NCBI GenBank assembly: GCA_004138175.2
Contig: RYFE02000039.1
Span: forward strand, 1 to 46,098
Direction: 5' to 3'
Source of the DNA: Chloroflexales bacterium ZM16-3
Lineage (GTDB): Bacteria > Chloroflexota > Chloroflexia > Chloroflexales > Chloroflexaceae
DNA length: 46,098 nucleotides
Part shown: positions 26,824 to 32,848 of the stretch, one piece after another
How positions within the stretch are numbered: the stretch's first letter is position 1
Layout of the letters: each line of letters begins with the position of its first letter
The notes under the pieces: generated by a model
Database searches by the model: none
Seen by the model: the letters and a program-made list of their open reading frames with translations, nothing else
What the model was told of the DNA's origin: nothing
Position numbers and translations under genes: made by a program

Positions 26824-26926
26824 GCTGTTGCAATGTCCTGGGGCTTCGCCCCAGACCCGGTTTCTTGTTGGGTTTGGGCGGCTTCGCCGCCCCCGCACCC
26901 CCACCGGGAGGTGACGTTGCAACAGC
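26824..26926. repeat. MITE-like dispersed element, copy 2
   Basis: About 103 bp with 10-bp perfect terminal inverted repeats GCTGTTGCAA/TTGCAACAGC, and internal palindromes CTGGGGC-ttc-GCCCCAG and GGGCGGC-ttc-GCCGCCC. It is closely related to 6172-6276. It lies 15 bp after the SWIM gene stop. A further GGGCTGTTGC fragment follows at 26943. Confidence 0.82.
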
Positions 26927-26948
26927 CCTATTTGTCTCCCCAGGGCTG

Positions 26949-27022
26949 TTGCGCCTCGCACCATCGCTCGGCTATACTGTAGGTGCTCTATCGGCTATCG
27001 GCTATCGGCTATCAGCTATCGG
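26949..27022 (+). promoter_or_regulatory. Promoter and heptamer repeat directly before the DA1-like gene
   Basis: A weak -35 TTGCGC (26949-26954), an 18-nt spacer and a -10 TATACT (26973-26978) are followed by five copies of CTATCGG (one is CTATCAG) at 26988-27022, ending two bases before the ATG. The repeats occupy the place where a ribosome binding site should be. An in-frame GTG at 26983 would let translation run through the repeats, which encode a short LSAIGY-type peptide. Confidence 0.5.
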
Positions 27023-27024
27023 TT

Positions 27025-27729
27025 ATGCCCCACCCAGAGCCGACAACATGCGCCAGCTGCGGCGGCCCCCTCGACGGCGGCTACTACACGCTGATCGACC
27101 GGCCCGACCGCTACTGCACCGGCTGCATCGCCACCCGCCCGCGCTGCGCCACCTGCGGCGCGCCCTTGGGCGATAAGCACTGGCACCTGCACGACGGGCG
27201 GCATCAGTGCGCCGCCTGCCACGCCACCGCCGTGTATGACCCGACCGAGGCGCGGGGGATCTACAACGAGACGGTGGCCAAGGTGGTGGCCCAGTTCGGC
27301 ATGGGCCTGAATGTCGGCGTGGCCTTCCGCCTGGTGGACACGCCCACGATGGAGTCCATCCGCTCGCAGGGCGGCGACAGCCCGCCCGAAGGCCACAACA
27401 CCCTGGGGCTCTACCAGCGCGCCGGGCACCTGCGCACCATCTATATGCTCTACGGGCTGCCCAAGCTCAGCTTCCGCACCACGGTGGCCCACGAGTACGC
27501 CCACGCATGGCAGGGTGAGCGCTGCCCCCTGCTGCGCGATGAGCTGCTGCGCGAGGGCTTCGCCGAGTGGGTGGCCTACCACCACCTGCGCTGGATCGGC
27601 TGCGACCTGGCCGCCCAGCGCATGCTCAACGCGCCCCACCCCTACCGCCCCGCCCTAGAGAAGCTGCTTGGCCTTGAGCTGCGCCTTGGTGCCCCTGGTG
27701 TGATCGACTATATGAAGCGCGCCGAGTAG
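27025..27729 (+). CDS. LIM-like zinc finger and DA1-type zinc metalloprotease
   Basis: A 234-residue protein. Residues 9-65 hold two zinc-binding units like a LIM domain: Cys9, Cys12, Cys31, Cys34, then Cys41, Cys44, several His (52-60), Cys62 and Cys65. The C-terminal half has HEYAH (156-160), an HExxH zinc protease motif, followed by Glu177 in REGFAEW as third ligand. LIM plus an HExxH peptidase with HAW after the motif is the layout of the plant growth regulator DA1, a ubiquitin-activated peptidase; bacterial relatives are uncharacterised. It is a cytoplasmic protein with no signal peptide. The ATG at 27025 has no ribosome binding site, so a GTG at 26983 is possible. The TAG stop is part of a palindrome. 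Confidence 0.82.
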   Translation: MPHPEPTTCASCGGPLDGGYYTLIDRPDRYCTGCIATRPRCATCGAPLGDKHWHLHDGRHQCAACHATAVYDPTEARGIYNETVAKVVAQFGMGLNVGVAFRLVDTPTMESIRSQGGDSPPEGHNTLGLYQRAGHLRTIYMLYGLPKLSFRTTVAHEYAHAWQGERCPLLRDELLREGFAEWVAYHHLRWIGCDLAAQRMLNAPHPYRPALEKLLGLELRLGAPGVIDYMKRAE

Positions 27730-27749
27730 GGCGCATTGCGATGCGCCCC
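27728..27749. repeat. Palindrome GGGCGCAT...ATGCGCCC carrying the DA1-like stop codon
   Basis: An 8-bp stem and 4-nt loop whose left arm overlaps the TAG stop at 27727-27729. It looks like a degraded member of the GTAGGGGC...GCCCCTAC class. A C9 run follows, up to the start of the next gene. Confidence 0.65.
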
Positions 27750-27769
27750 GCGCCCCCCCCCACTCAACC

Positions 27770-30463
27770 ATGAACCTCACCGACGACCAGCGCCGCGCCA
27801 TCCACTCGCCCGGCAACCTCGTGGCCGCCGCCGGCGCCGGCAGCGGCAAGACCCGCGTCCTCGTCGAGCGCTACGTGCGCCTGATCAGCGCGGGCGGCCT
27901 GCCGCCCGACGCCGTCCTGGCGATCACCTTCACCGAGAAGGCCGCCCGCGAGATGCGCGACCGCGTCCGCCAGGCGGTTGAGGCCCGCGCCCGCAGCGAG
28001 CGATCCGCCCGCTGGGAGGAGCTGCGCGCCGCCGTCGAGTCGGCCCGCATCGGCACCATCCACAGCTTCTGCGCCGAGCTGCTGCGCGCCCACCCAGGCG
28101 AGTCTACCCTCGACCCGCGCTTCCGCATCCTCGACGAGGTTGAGTCCGGGATCATGCTCGCCGATAGCGTGGACGAGGCGCTGCGTGAGATGGTGGGGTC
28201 TGGGGAGGCTTCGCCTCCCCAGAGTCCCCACCTCCAGATTGGTAGGGGGAAAGATGTGGAGGGCTTCGCCCTCCACGCCTTCCACACGCTGCTCGACGAG
28301 TTCGGCCCCGCCGAGCTGCGCGTCGTCCTGGCCGACATGCTGCGCGGCGGCGGCGAGGTGCGCGCCGCCATCGAGTCGCTCCCCCCAGACGCCGCCGCGC
28401 TCCAGGCGATGTGGCGCGATCAGCTGGCGGACGCCCGCCGCGCGGCCCTGGCCGAACTGCTGGGCAGCGCCGCGTGGCGTGACGCTGCCGACACCATCCT
28501 TGGCCTGGCCCCCGTCGCCCCCGCCGCCGACAGGCTCGCCGCCCAGCTGCTCGCCGTCGCCGCATGGCTCGCCGCCCCGCCCGCCGACACAGCGCCCGAC
28601 TTCGCCCTGATCAACGCGATCAATCTGACTGTCGGCAGCAAGAAGCTCTGGCCCGCCGAGGGCGACCTGGCCACAGCCAAGTCCGCCCTCAAGGCGCTGC
28701 GCGAGGCATACCGCGCCGCCGCTGGCATCCTCAGCTTTGCGCCCGACCCGCAGATTGAGGCCCGCGCCGCCGAGGCGGCCATCGCCCTGCGCGACCTCTA
28801 CGCCCTCTCCCGCGAGCGCTACGCCGCCAACAAAGCCCGCGCCGACGCCCTCGATTTCGACGACCTGGAGGCCCTATCCCGCGACCTGCTGCTGCGCCAC
28901 CCGCAGGTGCGTCGGCGCTGGGCGGGCGAGCTGCGCGCGATCATGGTCGACGAGTTCCAGGACACCAACGAGGCCCAGCGCGCGATCATCTACGCCCTGG
29001 CCGGCCTTCAGCCCGCCGCCGACCCTGGCCCGCCCGCCGAGCTGTTTGTGGTTGGCGACGGCAAGCAGTCGATCTACCGCTTTCGCGGCGCCGACGTGAG
29101 CGTCTTCCAGCAGGTCGAGCAGGATATCGTCGACCGGGGCGGCCTGCGCGTCCGCATGGACATCTCGTTCCGCAGCCACCCCCACATGCTCACCTGGGTG
29201 AACCTGATTGGCGCGCATGCCTTCGCCAGAACCGCCCCCCTCCAGAGCTTCGAGACGCCCTTCGAGCCGTTGCAGGCCAGCCGGCCCGACCCGACCCACA
29301 ACGTCTGCGTGGAGCTACACGTGGCCTCTGGGGACGGCCTAGCCGCCGACCGCCGCGCCGCCGAGGCTGCGCTGCTGGCCCGCCGCCTGAAGGAGCTGGT
29401 GGAGCGCGACGACGACAGATTGATCATCTACGACCGCGACGAGCGCCGCTGGCGACGCCCCGAGTACGGCGACATCGCCATCCTCTTCCGGGCGTCGAGC
29501 GCCTTCGAGCCATTCGAGGCCGCCCTGCGCGCCCAAGGAATCCCCTTCCTCACCACGGCCGGTCGCGGCTACTACGGGCGCAGCGAGGTGCGCGACCTCA
29601 TCCACCTGCTGCGCGTTATCGACGACCCGACCGATGAGCTGGCCCTGGTGGGCGCGCTGCGCTCGCCGCTCTTCGCCCTGGACGACGCGACGATTGTTGG
29701 CCTGCGGCTAGAGAAGAGCAGTAGCCTGTGGGAAGCAATTATGGCCGACGCCGGTAGAGACGCCCCGGCGGGGCGTCTCTACGCCCGCAAGGTTCTCGCC
29801 GAGCTCCAGACCATGCGCGGGCGGGCGACGGTGGCCGAGCTGCTGCGGGCGGCCCTGGAGCGCACCGGCTACCTGGCCACCATCAGCGGGCTGGAGGACG
29901 GCGAGCGGCGGCGGGTGAACGTGGAGAAGCTGGTGGCGGCGGCCCGGCTCACCGGCGCGCGCGGACTGCGCGCCTTCAGCGAGTACCTGGAGCAGCTGCT
30001 GCGCGCCGAGACCCGCGAGGGCGAGGCGCCCCTAGAGGGCCACGGCAGCGTGCGCCTGATGACCATCCACCGCAGCAAGGGCCTGGAGTTCCCCATCGTG
30101 GCCCTGCCCGACCTCGGGCGCACCGCCCCGCCCGCCCGCGAGCGCTGGCAGGCCCGCCCGCCCTACGGACTAGCCCTCAAGGTGCGCGACCCGGACGATC
30201 AGGAGCGCCTGCCCACCGCCGTCCTCCTGGCCCGCCGCGCCGAGGCCCAGATGGAGCGCGCCGAGTCGGATCGCCTGCTCTACGTATCCCTCACCCGCGC
30301 CCAAGACTACCTGCTGCTCAGCGGGCCAGCCCTGAAGAGCAGCGGCGAGAGCTGGATGAGCCGCATCGCCACTGCCCTTGGCCACCCCTGGGAGAGCGGC
30401 GGCCCGCCCGCCGCCCCCGAGCCGCCCATGATGGAGGTGTTCCGCCACGACGCGCCCACGTAG
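27770..30463 (+). CDS. UvrD/AddA-like superfamily 1 helicase lacking the nuclease domain
   Basis: An 897-residue SF1A helicase with Walker A AGAGSGKT (21-28), motif Ia AITFTEKAAREM, motif II VDEFQDTN (Asp394-Glu395), motif III GDGKQSIYRFRGAD, motif IV SFRSHP, and motifs V and VI (LMTIHRSKGLEFP and LLYVSLTRAQ). This resembles AddA and other Chloroflexota Rep-like helicases. AddA proteins are about 1,200 residues with a C-terminal RecB-type nuclease; here the chain stops soon after motif VI at a TAG inside a palindrome, so the nuclease is absent. No addB is nearby. Two palindromic blocks are part of the frame (28200-28276 and 29754-29782). No ribosome binding site is visible before the ATG at 27770. 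Function in DNA repair is likely but unproven. Confidence 0.9.
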   Translation: MNLTDDQRRAIHSPGNLVAAAGAGSGKTRVLVERYVRLISAGGLPPDAVLAITFTEKAAREMRDRVRQAVEARARSERSARWEELRAAVESARIGTIHSFCAELLRAHPGESTLDPRFRILDEVESGIMLADSVDEALREMVGSGEASPPQSPHLQIGRGKDVEGFALHAFHTLLDEFGPAELRVVLADMLRGGGEVRAAIESLPPDAAALQAMWRDQLADARRAALAELLGSAAWRDAADTILGLAPVAPAADRLAAQLLAVAAWLAAPPADTAPDFALINAINLTVGSKKLWPAEGDLATAKSALKALREAYRAAAGILSFAPDPQIEARAAEAAIALRDLYALSRERYAANKARADALDFDDLEALSRDLLLRHPQVRRRWAGELRAIMVDEFQDTNEAQRAIIYALAGLQPAADPGPPAELFVVGDGKQSIYRFRGADVSVFQQVEQDIVDRGGLRVRMDISFRSHPHMLTWVNLIGAHAFARTAPLQSFETPFEPLQASRPDPTHNVCVELHVASGDGLAADRRAAEAALLARRLKELVERDDDRLIIYDRDERRWRRPEYGDIAILFRASSAFEPFEAALRAQGIPFLTTAGRGYYGRSEVRDLIHLLRVIDDPTDELALVGALRSPLFALDDATIVGLRLEKSSSLWEAIMADAGRDAPAGRLYARKVLAELQTMRGRATVAELLRAALERTGYLATISGLEDGERRRVNVEKLVAAARLTGARGLRAFSEYLEQLLRAETREGEAPLEGHGSVRLMTIHRSKGLEFPIVALPDLGRTAPPARERWQARPPYGLALKVRDPDDQERLPTAVLLARRAEAQMERAESDRLLYVSLTRAQDYLLLSGPALKSSGESWMSRIATALGHPWESGGPPAAPEPPMMEVFRHDAPT
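28200..28276. repeat. Two palindromes inside the AddA-like reading frame
   Basis: A 10-bp stem CTGGGGAGGC/GCCTCCCCAG with a ttc loop (28200-28222) and a 9-bp stem GTGGAGGGC/GCCCTCCAC with a ttc loop (28256-28276). They have the same shape as the hairpins in the MITE-like elements. They encode a low-complexity stretch (about residues 143-170: GSGEASPPQSPHLQIGRGKD) between helicase motifs Ia and II, which reads like inserted sequence. Confidence 0.75.
29754..29782. repeat. Palindrome GTAGAGACGCCCC-n-GGGGCGTCTCTAC (copy 2), inside the AddA-like frame
   Basis: A perfect 13-bp inverted repeat with a 3-nt centre, nearly the same as 5509-5535. In frame it encodes GRDAPAGRLYA (about residues 662-672), between helicase motifs IV and V. 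The open frame is kept. Confidence 0.85.
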
Positions 30464-30487
30464 GGGCGCGTCGCGACGAGCCCCTAC
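30460..30487. terminator. Palindrome holding the stop codons of two convergent genes
   Basis: Arms GTAGGGGC (30460-30467) and GCCCCTAC (30480-30487) enclose a CGTCGCGACG palindrome. The TAG at 30461-30463 ends the AddA-like gene on the plus strand; the TAG read on the minus strand at 30486-30484 ends the hydratase gene. The two coding regions therefore nearly touch. It may act as a bidirectional terminator. Confidence 0.8.
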
Positions 30488-31272
30488 TTCCCCCACTGGG
30501 GCGGGCGCTTCTCCAGGAAGGCGCAGATCCCCTCCTGCGCGTCGGCGAGGCTCGCGTTATCCGCCATCACCTGCCTCGTGTAGGCGTACGCCTCGTGCTG
30601 CGGCATGCTCAGCTGGCGGTAGAACGCCTGCTTGCCCAGCCCCACCACCGTGGCGCTCGCGGCGAGGATCTTCTCGGCCAGAGCGCGCGTGGTTGCCGCA
30701 AGCTCATCGGCGGCCACCACCCGGTTCACCAGGCCAGCCTCACGGGCCGCCTCGGCCGAGATCAGCTCGCCAGTCAGCAGCATCTCCAGGGCCAGCTTCG
30801 CCGGCACCGCCCGGCTCAACGCCACCATCGGCGTCGAGCAGAACAGCCCGATCTTCACTCCCGGCGTGGCGAATCGCGCGCTCCCCGCAGCGACCACCAG
30901 GTCGCAGGTGGCGACCAGTTGGCAGCCAGCCGCCGTGGCCACGCCGTGCACCTGGGCGATCACCGGCTGCGGGATGGACTGGATCATCTCCATCAGCTCG
31001 GTGCAGACCCCGAACAGCTGGCTGTAGAACTCCGGCTCCTGCCCAGTCATCTCGCTCAGATCGTGGCCGGCGCAGAAGGCCGGGCCATTGCCGCTGAGGA
31101 TCACCGCGCCCACGCCCGTATCCACGCCGATCTCCTTGAAGCAGGCCAGTAACTCCTGCATGTGCTCAAGCGAGAGGGCGTTGCGCCGCTGCGGCCGGTT
31201 CATCGTCACGAAGGCCAGCCGACCCTCGCGCTCCACCAGAATGTGCTGGTACACCTGCGTACCTACGGTCAT
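30484..31272 (-). CDS. Enoyl-CoA hydratase/isomerase family protein, ECHDC3-like
   Basis: A 262-residue crotonase-fold protein. It shows the first oxyanion-hole segment FCAGHDLSEM and the second, VHGVATAAGCQLVATCDLVVA. The segment GVKIGLFCSTPMVALSRAVP, where classical hydratases have a catalytic Glu, has none, as in the ECHDC3 subgroup; its reaction is therefore uncertain and hydratase activity should not be assumed. The ATG at 31272 is six bases from AAAGGAGG and is preferred to a TTG at 31275. The stop lies in the palindrome shared with the convergent AddA-like gene. It is divergent from the QTMAN-like gene, with heptamers between them. Confidence 0.9.
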   Translation of the reverse strand: MTVGTQVYQHILVEREGRLAFVTMNRPQRRNALSLEHMQELLACFKEIGVDTGVGAVILSGNGPAFCAGHDLSEMTGQEPEFYSQLFGVCTELMEMIQSIPQPVIAQVHGVATAAGCQLVATCDLVVAAGSARFATPGVKIGLFCSTPMVALSRAVPAKLALEMLLTGELISAEAAREAGLVNRVVAADELAATTRALAEKILAASATVVGLGKQAFYRQLSMPQHEAYAYTRQVMADNASLADAQEGICAFLEKRPPQWGK

Positions 31273-31292
31273 CAATGCCTCCTTTGGCTAAT

Positions 31293-31313
31293 CCTGCAAT
31301 CTGCAATCTGTGT
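31293..31313. repeat. Heptamer repeat (CCTGCAA/TCTGCAA)
   Basis: Three units with a 7-bp period between the divergent hydratase and QTMAN-like genes, of the same type as 21362-21410. A TACAAT box follows at 31322-31327 and might serve the glycosyltransferase gene, though no -35 fits. Confidence 0.6.
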
Positions 31314-31371
31314 AGGGATGGTACAATCGCAGCGCAGTTCTGGCAAATGCTGTGCTCTGTACCCTAATGCT

Positions 31372-32475
31372 ATGCACATCCTCTGGCTCGATCCATTCCA
31401 CGGCGGCTCCCACGCGGCGGTGGCCACAGGCTACGCGGCCCATAGCCACCACAGGGTGACGGTGCTCAGCCTGTCGATTGACGGCGGCTGGCGCTGGCGC
31501 ATGCGCGGCGGCGCGGTGAGCCTGGCCCGCCTCGCCCGCGAGTCCGGCGTCCGGCCCGACCTGATCGTCGCCAGCGATATGCTTGACCTGGCCACCTTCC
31601 GCGCCCTCAGCGCCGATCTGCTCGCCGACGTGCCCGCCGCCGTCTACTTCCACGAGAACCAGCTCACCTACCCGCTGCCGCCGGGCCGCAAGCGCGACTT
31701 CAGCTTCGCCTGGGTCAACTACACCTCGGCCCTGGCCGCCGACGCGGTGATCTTCAACTCGGCATTTCACCGGCGGGCCTTCCTGGAGGCTCTGCCCGAT
31801 ATGCTCGGCCGCTACCACGACTACCAGGAGCTTCAGACGGTGGGAGCTATCGCCGCGAAGGCCGAGGTGCTGCCGCCGGGGGTGGATCTAGCCCGGCTGG
31901 AGGGGCCGCCCGAGGGCGACGGCGGGCCGCCGGTGATCCTCTGGAACTCACGCTGGGAGTACGACAAGCAGCCCGAGGCGTTCTTCACCGGCCTGGAGGA
32001 GCTAGAGCGGCGCGGGGCCAACTTCCGGCTAATCGTCGCCGGAGAGCATATCGACCCGAACGCGCCCGCCTTCGCCGAGGCCCGCGCGCGCTGGGCAGCC
32101 CGCACGATCCACTGGGGCTACGCCGCCAGCCAGGCCGCCTACGCCCGGCTCCTGCGCCGCGCCGATGCGGTGGTCAGCACCGCAATCCAGGAGTTCTTCG
32201 GCATCGGCGTGGTCGAGGCCATGTCCTGCGGCTGCGCGCCCATCCTGCCGCACAGGCTCAACTACCCCGACCTCATCCCCGCGCCGCTCCACGCCACACA
32301 CCTCTACGACGACGCGGGCGGCATGGCCGATCTGCTCATGGCTGCCCTGGCCCGCGCCGGAGCCGACCGCGACACATGGCGCGCTGTGGCAGCGCCCTAC
32401 GGCTGGCCCGCCGTCGCCCCGCGCTACGATGCGCTCTTTGGCGATCTGGCGAAGCTCAGGGAGATGACGTATTAA
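31372..32475 (+). CDS. QTMAN-like glycosyltransferase (DUF3524, tRNA-queuosine mannosyltransferase family)
   Basis: A 367-residue protein starting MHILWLDPFHGGSHAAVATG, the conserved start of the DUF3524/GTDC1 family, with the second hallmark FHENQLTYPLP (His94-Pro103). The C-terminal half is a GT-B domain with LPPGVDL, a WNSRWEYDKQPE segment and the donor-site stretch QEFFGIGVVEAMSCGCAPILP, containing the paired glutamates of GT4 enzymes. The animal member mannosylates queuosine in tRNA-Asp; what bacterial members modify is not known to me. No queuosine biosynthesis gene is in this window. The frame is open from 31162, but the ATG at 31372 gives the family N-terminus; no strong ribosome binding site is visible. 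Confidence 0.88.
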   Translation: MHILWLDPFHGGSHAAVATGYAAHSHHRVTVLSLSIDGGWRWRMRGGAVSLARLARESGVRPDLIVASDMLDLATFRALSADLLADVPAAVYFHENQLTYPLPPGRKRDFSFAWVNYTSALAADAVIFNSAFHRRAFLEALPDMLGRYHDYQELQTVGAIAAKAEVLPPGVDLARLEGPPEGDGGPPVILWNSRWEYDKQPEAFFTGLEELERRGANFRLIVAGEHIDPNAPAFAEARARWAARTIHWGYAASQAAYARLLRRADAVVSTAIQEFFGIGVVEAMSCGCAPILPHRLNYPDLIPAPLHATHLYDDAGGMADLLMAALARAGADRDTWRAVAAPYGWPAVAPRYDALFGDLAKLREMTY

Positions 32476-32493
32476 CCATTGCTTATATGAATG

Positions 32494-32616
32494 GCAATAC
32501 CGCAGAAGTAACCCTGTCACCCATGTCACGCTTCGCTGCGCTCAGCGTCCCGGCCGGGATTCTTCGCTGCGCTCAGAATGACAGAACACTTCACAGGGTT
32601 ACTTCTGCGGTATTGC
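32494..32616. mobile_element. MITE-like element with 24-bp perfect terminal inverted repeats
   Basis: The arms 32494-32517 and 32593-32616 are exact reverse complements (GCAATACCGCAGAAGTAACC...), separated by 75 bp. The centre holds two copies of CTTCGCTGCGCTCAG in direct orientation. No transposase or reading frame is inside and no target duplication is obvious. It starts 19 bp after the QTMAN-like gene and opens an AT-richer stretch before the diterpene cyclase gene. The rest of the 373-bp gap (32617-32848) holds no gene. Confidence 0.7.
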
Positions 32617-32723
32617 TATGAATGAGTTGTCATTCACATATACTATATACCGTAGTACTATGAACTCACAAAAAATAGTACTCATGGCTAATGGATGCAG
32701 GCTCTATCGAGATGTACCTTGCC

Positions 32724-32785
32724 TATAATGAGAGATACGTGTCAACTCAACGCGGAGCTGCCTGCACATCGTTGCGGGCAGCTCC
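32724..32785 (+). promoter_or_regulatory. Possible promoter and leader hairpin of the diterpene cyclase gene
   Basis: A perfect -10 hexamer TATAAT (32724-32729) lies 120 bp before the cyclase start without a recognisable -35. The predicted leader contains a 9-bp hairpin GGAGCTGCC/GGCAGCTCC (32754-32762 with 32777-32785), which lacks a U-tract. Promoter assignment is tentative. Confidence 0.4.
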
Positions 32786-32848
32786 TTCCATGTCCGCCCT
32801 CCTGATCAGGCAAGCACAGCCCACACCACCATCACGCTGGAGGAAACA

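Noticed and set aside
32754-32785. Riboswitch in the diterpene cyclase leader
   Set aside because: Only one 9-bp hairpin is visible, without conserved motifs of a known riboswitch class or an alternative pairing.
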